A stretch of 64,000 nt of DNA, taken from positions 82,826,981 through 82,890,980 of the forward strand of contig OX344762.1 of NCBI GenBank assembly GCA_947034895.1, given 5' to 3'. Position numbers and translations under genes: made by a program. The DNA is from Rhytidiadelphus loreus. Its lineage: Eukaryota; Streptophyta; Bryopsida; Hypnales; Hylocomiaceae. Positions 43,342-55,320 of this stretch are shown here, piece by piece (within the stretch, counting starts at the first letter, position 1; every line of letters starts with the position of its first letter). Below the pieces are notes generated by a model, which worked only from the letters and a program-made list of their open reading frames with translations, had not been told where the DNA came from and did not search any database.

Positions 43342-43749
43342 AGGTAGTATGCTCTAAAAGCAACTATTTAAGAGCTGGTCCGCCTTTTTCATAGACTTAC
43401 ATGGACAGAATTATTTTTAGACCATTTTTCAGGGAAAGAGAAATGGATGTGGAAATTAACACAGGTGGTTTTGTATTTTTCCAAGCATTTTTGAATTACT
43501 TATAAATTTTCAAAGATTCAGGGCATAGACACCTATTTGTGACCATAGGTCTTCTGAAATATGTGCACTTGCAATTTGTAAACAGATGTGCAGAAATCAA
43601 AAGCAATGATTGGCTCTTGCAATAGAAAAATATTTTTTCCTCAATGCATTCAATTGCTACAATGGTCCATTTAAGGATCACCATGTCTCCATTTTTCACT
43701 CCAAAATAGGTGGTTTGAAGAAGGCGAGCGCTTTTAGAGCATACTACCT
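43342..43749 (-). mobile_element. TA-flanked MITE, copy Y
   Basis: A 408-bp inverted relative of 37853-38263, with ends AGGTAGTATGCTCTAAAAGC and the inverted AGGTAGTATGCTCTAAAAGC, flanked by TA (43340-43341 and 43750-43751). The two copies bracket E2. Confidence 0.85.
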
Positions 43750-43876
43750 TAAATCAATCCCCCCAAAGGACCTTGGTAATTTGGATGCTATGAAATTAGA
43801 ACCTCCAAATTTTGCTATGTAAGGAACAAAAATATCTAGATGGGATCCATATTTAGGTATCACGTGAAAACCATTG

Positions 43877-44152
43877 CATTAGATGTTTTCTCAAACCTCT
43901 CAAAGAGTGTGAAGTCCCCATAGTTCCCGAACTCTTGGAACTTGGTCACAATTGCACTCTAATTTGACCAAGAGACTGTCGCGTTAGATAATAATAATAA
44001 TGATTTATATATTTATTTATTTTAAAAATTAATAATTTATTGAATATTTATTTATTTTATTTTATTATTTAATAATTTGACTGTTCTATTATGATTCACA
44101 ATGTGGGGAACAACCCGTAATAGTCTCTTAGAGGCCTAAAAAACATGTAATG
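43877..44152. mobile_element. hAT-like MITE M3
   Basis: Inverted ends CATTAGATGTTTT and the inverted CATTACATGTTTT, with an AT-rich core (43990-44090) next to CCAAGAGACTGTCGCG. The same words occur inverted in M5 (63315-63345). It is noncoding and its edges are approximate. Confidence 0.5.
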
Positions 44153-44916
44153 AACATTAGGGATGAATGTATCTTGATTCAAATCACAATTGACAAGAAA
44201 ACACAACTTAATTCAAGCAATTTTATCTTCACAATAGGCCCAATTAACAAAATGTCAACAAGTTAACTTTGGAAGATTTTGGACAACTTTAACAACATTT
44301 TGAGTCTTTCACCCTTTCCAATATTTGTCTTTGAATTACACAAGAAATATTGAAGACCATGTCAGCATGTACTTTCTCATCATAGTACAATGACAAGGCA
44401 TTAATTCAATGTATTACAAGATAGAAGAAGATTGCACAAACTTCAAAACTTACGGAAAGGCACACATTCCTTATCTAACACATTCCTTATCTATGAAGTA
44501 GGCAACTCTAAAAATGGACATGATAGCTTCATTACAAATGCAATTTTCAACTGCAACAACGCGTTGCAAAGATTTTTGATCACCATGTTCTACCATGAAA
44601 GTTTCCTATGTTTTATTTGTTTTTCATGGTTTTGTGATGCTAAAAATATTAATGGCCATTGAACCGCCAAACCCTAGCCATGGTTTCTCCTTGAATGAGA
44701 TCAGCCATCGTCAAGTTTGAGAAGAGACAGCTGAATTCGAAGTTTTCAAATTTTAACAATCCAGTTGTTAGAAAGGATTCAGATATCTTCTAAAAGCAGC
44801 CTCTGTAGATTGGGAGCAGATTCGCAGCTCCATGACCTAATGGCAGGGTCAGACCTCGCAAATCCTGCTCCACAAGTTTGGGTTCATTACCAAATTGGAC
44901 GCAATACTGGTCCCGT
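44153..44916 (+). other. Mostly non-genic; exon-like end at 44730-44916
   Basis: No gene from 44153 to about 44730. From 44730 a plus-strand frame reads without stops to the E4 insertion point and resumes in frame after E4 (46937) for about 15 codons. The frame includes DLMAGSDLANPAPQVWVHYQ. A TTGTTAG near 44772 could be a splice acceptor. No family recognised. Confidence 0.3.
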
Positions 44917-46252
44917 TGTCGTGTAGAGAGAGTTTGCCTCGGGAAATCACAAGGATTCTGGCTGCGACTAGAAATGGCTCGGGAATGAAATAAATTGTAA
45001 CTTGTCGAATCTTCAAATCTTCGAGTCTTCAAATCTTCAAACTGCTACTCGTTGTCCTATCCTGTTGTGTTTCTAAATAGGCCAAGGGTTAAGGTAGGGT
45101 GATAAGAAACCACGGGCTTCGGACGTGTAAAACGGGACGGCCAGACCACGAGCTGAGCCGTCCGAGGGGTTGGATCCTAAATTTCAAACCCACAGTGACC
45201 AGCAAACTTGCCTCACTAGTGGAAACAACATAAAAGTCTCGACCATGTGGGCAATTAACCCCACTTCGTCGCATCCACAACACCAAATGAGGCTAGTATT
45301 GGTGTGAACCAAACTGCCCGCAACAATAAAATGAAATTTACAAAGCCACAAGCCACACACACACAAACACACAAGTCTTCCAACTCCTTCAACTCCAACT
45401 CCCAAGCTGATCTTTGGATGAGTGTCTTTGTTGATCTATAACTCCAAATGAACTAAATGATAGCTTTTCGGAAAGCTAAAACAATTATCTACTTCTCCTC
45501 CAAATTTCATACAATTCTAAGACTCTGTCCAACCTCTATGGCCATCCAAAGTTTCGGCCTTGAGAAGGGAAAGGCAGCAGACCTTCCTTCGCTTCCACAC
45601 TCACAACTTTCTCATACAAACTCCAAATAGAACGAATGATAGCTTCATGAAAAGCTAACACAATTTCCTACACTCCCTCCAAATTTCATGGCAAAACAAG
45701 AACCTGTCCGTCTTTTATGGTCGGTCGAAGTCTCTGCCTCTTAATTGTAAAGGCAACAAACCTCCCTCCACTCAAACTAGCACAACTTTTGCTTCACAAC
45801 TCCAAATCAAGCAAGTAAGATCAATTTGAAAACTACACACCATGATACACAACACCTCCAAATTTCATTTCAAAATCCTCCAAATTCACAACACAATGAG
45901 CCCTCAAACATTCGGGCCTTTCTAAACTCACAACGGGAGAGAAGATGAATAGTGTTCCCTTTTTTCTCCACCTTATCTCTACTCTAACCACACAAACAAG
46001 TGGGGTCAGCCCCTAATTCACTCCCAAAGCTCTCACATCAATAATTGAACCCTTATTTGACCCCACAACTATCTCTTTATCTTTATCTTAGAAAGAAAAT
46101 TCACTTCAAGTTCACCTAGAAGGAAAACTATTTCATTAATTCCTTTCTATCTTTTCTTTCTCTATTTTCAACACCCAAAATGAAATCTACAAACAACTAA
46201 CATAAAATAAATGTCTTCTCAAAGGTAAAAAACTAAAGTCTTCAAAGAAACT

Positions 46253-46711
46253 TCACTCCATCTTCAAGAACTTGAGAATTCGCTTGATGGTAGTAGCAAC
46301 AAACTCAACACGATCCACCTTTGTCAAGGGATTGACCGGCCCCTCTAACCATCGTTGGTGATCGCGACTCCCTTTAATAGGCCTGACCATACAATAGTAT
46401 TGATCGTCGTTAAGACCTTCAAAACTCCCTTCGAATGTCACTTCTTGAGTACCAGGTTCAACACACCCAACATGCAACAGGATCACTAGTGCTCGAGCTC
46501 CACGCTGTAGGTTCCCGTGCCATCGCTGCTCCACACGGGGTTGCTTTGGCGGTCGAGAAGGCCCAGATTCATCTTGAGGACGCTCGTGCGATAATGAAAG
46601 ACCTAGCGGCTGAAGAGGTTGAGATGGTAGTTGAGATAACGAAAACTCAAACTCCGATTCTGGTAGAGGCTCCTCATCCTGAGACTCAGAAAAAACCCTC
46701 CAATTCGACAT
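46253..46711 (-). CDS. ORF in E4, function unknown
   Basis: A 152-codon frame starting at ATG 46711 (A at -3). The first ~60 residues are acidic, serine- and proline-rich and probably disordered (PLPESEFEF, SLSHERPQDESGPS). Residues about 65-150 look folded, with ARALVILLHVG and TKVDRVEFVATTIKRILKFL near the C-terminus. No known motif. The TATA box is about 70-77 bp upstream of the ATG, which supports expression. It could be a retroelement accessory protein or chance. Confidence 0.45.
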   Translation of the reverse strand: MSNWRVFSESQDEEPLPESEFEFSLSQLPSQPLQPLGLSLSHERPQDESGPSRPPKQPRVEQRWHGNLQRGARALVILLHVGCVEPGTQEVTFEGSFEGLNDDQYYCMVRPIKGSRDHQRWLEGPVNPLTKVDRVEFVATTIKRILKFLKME

Positions 46712-46780
46712 ACTGAAATCTATAACATACAATAAAGAAACTACTTCAAGTTTGGTGGCATTCTAAGATGATAACCTATT

Positions 46781-46788
46781 CTTATATA
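46781..46788 (-). promoter_or_regulatory. TATA box of the E4 ORF
   Basis: TATATAAG on the minus strand, about 70 bp upstream of the ATG at 46711 and about 145 bp inside the E4 end. Confidence 0.5.
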
Positions 46789-46936
46789 GATGGCTCATGT
46801 CATCGTGAGAAGGCGTCATCTTGAAGCTACTAAGGATGATGTCATCTTTATTTTTATATTATTAAAATCAAATCTATGGAAATAATGTATTACTATGCAT
46901 TTTTACACTATGTACGCATTTACAGTGCGACACCGT

Positions 46937-47890
46937 TGCCAAGTTTCGGAATGAAATTCTGAAACCTCCCCAGATCTGACACCCCTAACTAGGATTCTTC
47001 GAGCATTCTTTCACAGAGGATCATTTTCCTTTGATGGTGGCCTCCCTTTGCAATTCTGAGCAAGTTGCAAACCTTCAATTGGGGTTGTGTACAAGAGCAG
47101 TGTTATGGTTCAGACAAGGAGTATGGTCAAACAGATGCTGAAGCATGAAACCAGCACAGCCACAAGACATTCAAAGAGGGATGGAGCTTCCAGCAATAAA
47201 TAATCAGCATTGCAACGCAGTTAACCGAATATTCAATGCAGCAGCTGCTTCGATGGCATTGTGATTTCAAATGGCAGTAGCTCGTTTCTGATGCACAAAA
47301 TCATGAAGACAAGATGCGGGATCTCAAAACATTGTTTACACCGGGAGACACTGTAAGTTAGTATCGATTTCTCGATGTTGGTTTATGCTCTTGATGTGAA
47401 CCACTTGCTTTGGAATTTGAGCCCTGGGCACAATAGAGTTTGGAAACATGCATTTTGGGGGAGGGTGTCTGATGATGTGCACCACTTTTTAAGTCATCAA
47501 TCTAGGAGTGTAAAACACTTATTAATTATCATTGCTCCTATGTAGGAAATTCACATACTCATATTAGCATCCACTTGGAATTTTTTTTTTCCCAAGTACA
47601 ACAATGAGAAGATGCATGTTTTGGCTTGCACTACCAATAGTGCATCATTAGTTTCATGATGTTTACACTTCCATGTGTACAAGGTGAAACTACATTTGAG
47701 GAGTTGCTTTGTCTTTGTTGCTAAACTAAAAGCAACTAAATAGTTCAAGTTTAGTGATAAATTAGTTTTTCACAAGTTGATAAGTTGCCTCTCCTACTTC
47801 TTATGGACACTTGTTTAAATTTTGGAGGCCAACAATTCTAATTCTCCTTTGCAAATATAGTACACTTCTATGTAGATTTCCATAATTGTT
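46937..47890. other. Exon-like remnants, no gene called
   Basis: After E4, a possible acceptor (CTTTCACAG) near 47021 and a good donor-like GTAAGT near 47350 suggest transcribed ancestry, but no frame is open through the interval. The part 47480-47760 resembles 36200-36380 and 63700-63830, another diverged copy of the older repeat. Confidence 0.3.
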
Positions 47891-47895
47891 TTCAT

Positions 47896-48217
47896 TAGGG
47901 GAAATTCCTCCGTTTTAAGAGACTGTGAGTTCCCTGACTGCGGAAACTGCAGGAATACTGTGGGAACACTAATCTGACATGGCTAGGAGACGGCCATGTC
48001 AGATATTATTTTTTAATATATTTTTATATATATTTTAAAGAATATTTTATATAAAAAATAATAATAATAATTTTTATTTTATTTTTAAATTTAAAAAAAA
48101 TTAATTAATTTAAATTTATTATTTATTATTATTATATTCTGATTGTATAGGACTGGTTCCCAGCAATGAGAACAACCCTGAAACAGTCTCCCAAGTAGCT
48201 GAAATCTCCCCTAATGT
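47896..48217. mobile_element. hAT-like MITE M4
   Basis: Ends TTAGGGGAAATT...and the inverted TTAGGGGAGATTT, flanked by TGTTTTCA and TGTTTTGT (8 bp, 6 matching). The hairpin CTGACATGGC-TAGGAGACG-GCCATGTCAG (47974-48003) lies next to an AT-rich core. Eight-base duplications fit hAT elements. Confidence 0.65.
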
Positions 48218-48329
48218 TTTGTCTTTTCCGCAAAAGTTTGGCCAATTTTATAGAGTAGGAAACTAGGAGATTTTTAGATGGATGCTGAATTTGAGTGTAG
48301 TTGATGGGAAAGGGATTCAAGCAAGCTTT

Positions 48330-50400
48330 TTAACCCCTCACTGCCCAGGGGACAAAAAGTGTCCTTACATAGTTTCAAGTCCAATTCAAAGTGTTGTAAC
48401 TTTGGCATCTGATGTCTGAATTGAATAAAACTTATTGGAAAATTTGCGCTCTCTCTTCTAGTTTGTTTGGTAATATTTTCAGATCAATCCAAGATGTAGT
48501 GATTTCTTGGAAGCCAATCAAAGTTCAAAGGTTCAATTTGAGTTCACCAAACTACATTTGATGGCTACAACTTTGGAGGCTTATATGTCCTTCATCCAAT
48601 GTTAGTTTTCAATCAAATTTGTTGGGTTATATTCTCCTCAAAGTCTAGTTATTGTTGTAAATTTTTCATGTTGTTTTTCATGTTTGGGAGCAATTTTTGG
48701 TTCAAAATCCCAACATTTTTGGATGACACTGAACTTTGGCATCTTGCTTCTTTATATAGTGTCTATTTTTAGTAATTATTTTTGGAAAAGTTGCGCATAC
48801 TAGTCTAATTTGTGTGTCTAGAATTTTAAAGCAATCCAAGAAGTCATGCGTGACTCAGAAGCCTTTTAGTAGAAGGAGGTTCATCCTTAGATGTTTTTGT
48901 TTGTATAAATTCTATGTCCTAAAAAAGGGGTATTTGAACGTTTTAATTTTTAATAAATCAACCAAAGTGAAATAAAAAAAAATGAAAAGTTGGAAATTTG
49001 TGAAGACTTGATGGTGATGAGATTTCACCAAAATAATGAACTTGAAACCATCTTCAATATTTAGAAGTGTGCGTGCCATAGAGCCCCTTTATTGGCCTAT
49101 TTGCATGAGCATGGAGGATATAAAAAAATGTATTTTTTGATGCCCCTCATATGGAACATGCCCAACTAGTGTGGGAATAGACCACCCAAATTTTAGTTGT
49201 AGATCGTTAAATTTATATAGTCCCCAATACTATAAACAAAAAATAACAAAAGTATGACAAATTAGAGAAATTGATTTTTAAATATAAAATGATTTTTTAG
49301 AATTTGTTAAAAATGACAGCCATAATTACAATGAAGAGATACACAAACACAAAAAAATTCAAGTTTGTTGGAATCATGCTTTAAAAGTTATAGTGGAAGG
49401 CAAAACTAGTTTTACAAAATGCTACAAAAAAATGGCGAGTCTTGCAATCACCCTTAATTTGAGTTTGGAGGTGATTTCTAAGAAATACTTGTATCACATG
49501 TGTACATTAGATAATTTTTCATATTTATCAAGAATAATGGAATATTTTTTAAATCACTCCTAATTGTATGTCACCTGATCAATTGACAGATAGTACTATT
49601 TTAAGCCCCCCAAAAATTAGAAACTAAAATTGGTATGTGAAGCCACCTACAAGGATTACATAAAGTGACCTAACACTTTTCTAAAAATAATATTTCTCCA
49701 TCATGCACATGTGCTCAAAGTGTGTTATCTATGTATCAACTTAAGGATTGCAAAATTCTTTTTCACATAGATGTGATTAGTTTATTAATAACAATCTCCT
49801 TTAGTTTTTAAGCATGTAATGTAAGCATTTCTATTTCAATATTTTGAAAGTTTTTCCTATAATTTTTAAAAAATGTAAACATGAAAATATCTATTATTTT
49901 CTAAAATTCCTTTTTCCTATCTTGTGTCTGACATTAGAGAATACTCTTTAGGGCTGAAATTTTAGAAGTGCATTATTTTCAGTATTTGACTCATATTCCA
50001 TATTTTTCTTGATTTTTGAATATATTTCTCCAAAAACATTTCTCTCCCATACAAAAGTAGAAACTCAACAAATATAACAAGTGTTTCTTGCAATCATGCC
50101 CTCCTGTTCAATGAATCCTTGTTTGGTTGCTTCATGCATGCCATCCAGGCTCTTTGGACATGGATGGTAATGGCCTACCGAAGTAGGAGTCCACGAAGGA
50201 GACCAATGAAGCTTCTCCCATTGTGGCAAGTTTGTGAAATTCGTGGAATTCCAGGAGCCAAGAATGGAGTGACATTCATGTGCACAACATACATGCATGC
50301 AGGAACTGACATTATTCACCAGTGTTGGCAAATGTCCGTTTGGCATTAGTTCTCTGCAATTTGGGACAACAACAACTGCTGTCCAAGCAATTTCATTTCA
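48330..50400. other. Non-genic; possible one-ended TTAA element
   Basis: At 48330 TTAA is followed by CCCCTCACTGCCCAGGGGAC, resembling the hairpin tip of the TTAA family, but no matching right tip was found. The remainder to about 50050 is AT-rich with no frame of interest. Confidence 0.35.
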
Positions 50401-50405
50401 TTTCA

Positions 50406-51228
50406 GCTCCTTGAGCTGTCCTGGGAAACATTATCAGTACCTCCCTTTCTTGTGACCCCGGGAGAGTTTATCCAATGGGTTACAGAGTTGCGCTTGAGGT
50501 TGTCTATCTTGAAAAGTGCCATACCTCTGGAATTTCGTCAATTTAGGAAAAAATTGAGGTATTGTATAAGCGTGACCAGCGATATCAATGTCTGCCTATG
50601 TATAGCATTGATATCGATCGTTGAAGAGGAGGCAAACCGAACGGCAGCTAGTCAGTTGTCATATCCTCGGGTGGAATTGCGAGACAAGGAAGTTGAACGA
50701 ATTTCTATCACCCGGCTGGTCCCTGTGCACATGCAAGTCATGCATATTTGGGCTGAAGCGCTGTTGATGCAGAATAGGGCGCAGACATCCTTCTCACGCG
50801 AATTTCGTGAAATCGGTGGCGTTCCGCTAGCTACTTCGGCACTTTCCGGCCTGAAACTCACCGTAATTCTGTACCTGTCCTTATTTTTTAGACTTTCTGT
50901 TGGAGATGTACTCCACTACTGTATGCATGTTCGGCTCCAAATGACACCAAATTAAGGGAATAATTGAAGATTAATATTCTCATTATTTCATCTTAGCTAG
51001 GGAGATTGAAAACATTTGCACGCCAAGCACAGAAGAGTTTGCATCTTCAGTTGTTCCTTGCTTCCTGAAGAATTGAGAGCCGAAGTTGGTTTCCAGTCGA
51101 TTGTCCCGGAGCTTCCAGTCGATTGTTCGGGGAATGTTGTTGTTGTGCAAATTTGTTTCTCCGGATCCACAGATGGATCTCAGTACACAGAACAGTACAA
51201 GCTTACAGTTCTTTTTAGTTGGCAATAA
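50406..51228 (+). other. Possible multi-exon gene or gene remnant
   Basis: A strong acceptor-like sequence (TTTCATTTCATTTCAG, ending 50405) precedes a plus-strand frame open from 50406 to 50955, about 180 codons, with LLELSWET at its start and GEFIQWVTELRLRL soon after. There is no ATG near its start, so it would be an internal exon. A donor-like GTAATT lies near 50862. A second frame (about 51010-51228) is open for about 70 codons after an acceptor-like CATCTTAG and contains GNVVVVQICFSGSTDGSQ. I recognise no domain. The region is less AT-rich than its surroundings. Confidence 0.3.
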
Positions 51229-52414
51229 TTTGTTGTTTCAGATTGGGAGAATCGCCAGCTAGCAAAATTAATGCACAACTTGCAGACACTGTATCGCTTT
51301 TCTTTTGTAAAAATAAGGAGTTCCATATGTTCCATTATTGAGGATCTCGTGTAAGAATAATAAGAGCTTGTTTGAGGACCTCATTTAGTAGAGGAGCTTT
51401 ACTTGCAGGCCAAAGAGGGATTTATGGCAAAAAATGGTGATGAGGAGGGTGGTGCTTGACAAGGAGAGCCATTTTTTGGTATTAAACCTCTATGGGAAAT
51501 GGATTGCCCAATGTTAACCATAGACAAGAAATGTAGAGATAAGTGATAATTGAGCAAATGTTGTGTGGATCATCCATTAGGGCACTAATTAAGAACCCCA
51601 AATCTCTAGTTACGACAATTTTTCCCACTAGCAAGGGATTGCAAGGAATAATCAACCCGAGAAATGAATGGCACATATCCCAATGGTGGTTTAAGTTGGT
51701 GTTGTCAACTTCTTAATTCAATAATTGAACCCCGTGCACAATAGAGTCGAGAAATATGCATTTTTGAACACTTTTCCAATTTCTATGCTAAAACAAAAGT
51801 CAAGATTCTATATCCACTAATCTTATTGAATGTGTATACTAAACTATTAATAGCATCTTCAACAATATGAAAAAACATCATCTTGGAAAACTATACGGAC
51901 ACTATTGCATTACAACAAATTCTTACATGTCCCACCAATGCAACTCACTATTTTGTCTTTCAACCAACCACAAGGCTCCTAGTGTCTAAAAGCAAAAAGG
52001 AATCTCCATCATTGCTAATCCAATGAACTATTTGTTATTGTCCCCGGCAAAAATACAATTTTTGGCATGCCAAAGAGAATCTTTTGGAGGAGTCAAGCAT
52101 TCATTGTTCACTTTACATCCAAAAAACATGAAGTTGGACTTGTTTGGCGTAATGCTAGTGATTGCTAGCAATACTTTAATGGTTGAAGTGAATTGTAAAC
52201 AATCATCAATTGGTAAAGTAGGTAAGGTAAGTAGAATTAAGCCTACAACACGTTACAGGAGGATCAATCAGACAAAATTGTATGCTAGATAAATTGAAAA
52301 TGGACCCAACCCAATTTGCAATGCCTACTTTTGTTGTAGTAAAATCAAATGTAACGTAATTACCCCCATCAGTATTTGTCACTAATAGTAATAGAACCTC
52401 AACATACTAGTCTA
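51229..52414. other. No gene recognised
   Basis: AT-rich sequence leading into the second copy of the duplication. From 52290 on it resembles 61880-62060 and 35750-35930, part of the older repeat. Confidence 0.4.
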
Positions 52415-52859
52415 TATTATTAAACATTAAATTTTTATCACATGCCATTGGCAAGTGAAGGAAGATTCCAATGTACCTTAGAAAGCATTATTTGAACATT
52501 GTATGAAAAAGTTATGAATTTACAAAGTATTGTCTACATGTAAACCTACATTGACCCTGGGCTCTCGCATTGCCTCTCAATTTTTGATTAAGCACATCTT
52601 GCATAATCAATGTCTAATTTGTATGTCGCTTTTTGGTTCTAATGGGTGTGTTGTGGTTTGGGCACTAAAGTTTATCGGTGCATGTATCTTAGTGAAAATT
52701 GTATTCTAAGTTGCACTATAACAACATTACATGGAATTGGGTCAAAAAGTGAAGATTTCCTATACAAATGCGCTTGTCTTGGCTACTTGGCACTCGAGGG
52801 TTCAAAAGGCGGGGTGCTATAGATGGATGCAAAAATCTCGGGGCGTTGGAGGAACCACT

Positions 52860-53640
52860 TTAGTGATTCAAACTGGCTTCTCAATGTCCAGATTAGGCTC
52901 AATTTAGACAGCATGGGAGGTCCACGATTGAATCACGGAATTAATGTATTCTAAGTGATTGTTGTAAAAATTGGTTTCTCAAAATGCACAAACAGATTGA
53001 TTTCAGGAATTGTTGGGTTGACTTGGTGGTGGAGGCTTGGCTACCACTCGCAAAACAAATCACGAATAATGTTCTTCACAACATTTTAGGCTTAAGTTTT
53101 GAGTGGCACAAATATGGGTTTTTTCTCTCACACAATATGCATAGGGATCAAATGGAGGGGTGAATGATTGCTGTGATTTCACCTTCAATCTTTTCATCTA
53201 ATGTTCTTTGTATTAATTTGATACTTTGAATTCGGCATAATATGCACAAAATGCATAAACATTTGATTTCAAGCTTGAATGCACTTGCTTTGCACAGACA
53301 ATGATCCAACCTAATTAGAAGGAAAAACAAACTCTATCCATTCGGATGTTCTGATGAAAGCTGAATTGTTGGCAATGGTGGACAGTGGAGCTCATAGCAC
53401 TATTTTTCATTGGGTTGCCGAAAGATGGGTGTGTGGATTTTGGATGTGAGGTGGTCTTTTCTACTCTTTTTCTCCTCTCGGATGGCTGGCAAGCACCAGG
53501 ATTGTTGGAAAGTATTCAAATGCTTTGTGAGTATAGGAAATGGTATTGTAATAACTAGGTTGGCAATCTATGGATTTCCAGACCAAGTACAAGGGTATGA
53601 TTCTTTCAACAAAGTATTTCAACATTTTGAGTCATGACCG
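52860..53640 (+). pseudogene. Decayed retroelement fragment (copy 2)
   Basis: Counterpart of 480-1150. Near 53369-53410 the translation reads LAMVDSGAHSTIFHW, again resembling a retroelement aspartic protease site. Frame breaks differ from copy 1, as expected for neutral decay after duplication. Confidence 0.4.
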
Positions 53641-55320
53641 TGTCTTCCTTCCCTCTCATTCAAGTTGCTCCAATGCCCAACCACCATATGTAACTGCTTC
53701 CATATTTGTGGGGGCTCAAAAGGATAATTTCTGAAGCATCATGGAAGATTATACAATAGAATCTCTCAAAAATAATACTCTCTATTTAAGAGTAATAACC
53801 TCTCCAAGAGTCTAAGGTAAGATTGATTGCCTTGTCTCAGCATGGACTCCATACAAACGGCATTAATGCAATGACCCTCCCTAATGTAATATAGTCAACC
53901 TAGTCTCGGCCCTATAACTTTAGAGAGGTTCTACTATATGTGGTATTTGACCTAATGAAGTGAAATTTTGGTACATTATATGAGTGATGGAAATCTGTTC
54001 TGAAATAGTACTCTCATGATTTTCTATGAGGTTTGAAAAGTGGACTTTTGATTTTGAGCTTGGTCCATTTTGAATCTCAGGCACAGATTCTGAAGCTCCT
54101 ATAAGAGCGTAATTGCATGTATTGATTCTTTTAACTTTGAAAAATCGAATATGAACAGTTTCAGTTTAGATGGATCAATTTCGTTAAGGTTACCTTCTTG
54201 TATGTACATAAACATGATTGTTCTTCACCGATGAATTGAAAATTCAAGCTTCTTAGGGTGATGGATAAACAATATAGAGGTGTAGCAAGGATAGTAAAAC
54301 AATCATACATTGTAGGTGGAATTCACGCTGCTCCTCTCAAAGGTAATTCTAGTCCACATGTACTTTCAAAAGTTTAAGGTTTAGCCATTAATCCTCTTAT
54401 CACTTGTGCATTTGAATATGGATTAAAACACCCACACATGGATGTTAATTCAAGAAGAAATGTTGAAATTCATGGTTTTCTTGATGTACCAATTCTTGTT
54501 TGATCTTTTTCAATTTCATGTTCTCTTGAAGTTTGATATACTAGGGGAATGGATAGTGTAAATCTTCTCTCCGTGTTCCTTTGTCAGTCGGATTTGTAGT
54601 TCATTTTTGGTCTTGATGATTATGTTTCATGAAGGATATAGGGCTCTAAACTCTATTATCCCTTGTGTTGTTGATGTCGCTTTAGATTATCATGTGGAGG
54701 ATCCGAAACAAAAGACATGCTTTCTGAGCTTCATGTAAATCATTTCATGGCTCTCGTTTTGGATGGATGTAGTGCTCAATTGCTTTACAAGACAACATTC
54801 TTTGGATTGAAGGAAGAGAGATTTATATTCCCTTTTGCATAGTTAATTCTATTGATTTATGGCAATGCAATATTCCCATAAAGCATGGCAATTGATTTTG
54901 TTATCTGATTGGCAACCACATATTGTTGAGACAATCATTACAATCAATTGGCAAATTTCCATTATAAAGGTAATACATCCTAGATTAGTGAAGTCCTTCT
55001 TGTAGCTAATGTAAGAGGGATGAATATGTTGAAAAATAGGGTTGTCTATTATAGCATGATGTGGAGTTTCCAAATCTTTAACACGAGTCACGTACAAAAG
55101 TACCTTCAAACCCCCACATGATTTAGAACTTCAGATTAATGGAAAAATATATATTTTTAAAGTATTTTTAAATCTAAATTGAATTTAAAAAATCATTTTT
55201 CCAACCAATTAATGCTTGTTAATAACTAGGTCATTCCACAACTCTACACATGTAGATAAACATGATAAAGGGCAAAAAAGATAATGTAATCAAAATTGAA
55301 AGTAATGTCAAACATAATTT
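53641..55320. other. No intact gene; duplicated decayed sequence
   Basis: Counterpart of 1151-2857. It lies 3' of the minus-strand kinase copy 2. Nothing beyond broken short frames. Confidence 0.5.

Larger units (their letters stand above)
44917..46932 (-). mobile_element. LTR-like unit E4 with internal ORF (minus strand)
   Basis: A 2016-bp element. On the minus strand it begins TGTCGCACTGTAAATGCG and ends CTACACGACA, so both tips read TGTCG inward. It is flanked by CCGT at 44913-44916 and 46933-46936. A minus-strand TATA box lies at 46788-46781, followed by a 152-codon ORF (46711-46253). Like E3 it has TG...CA ends, a TATA box and an ORF, but no visible second LTR. The 4-bp duplication is shorter than the usual 5. 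Confidence 0.6.
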
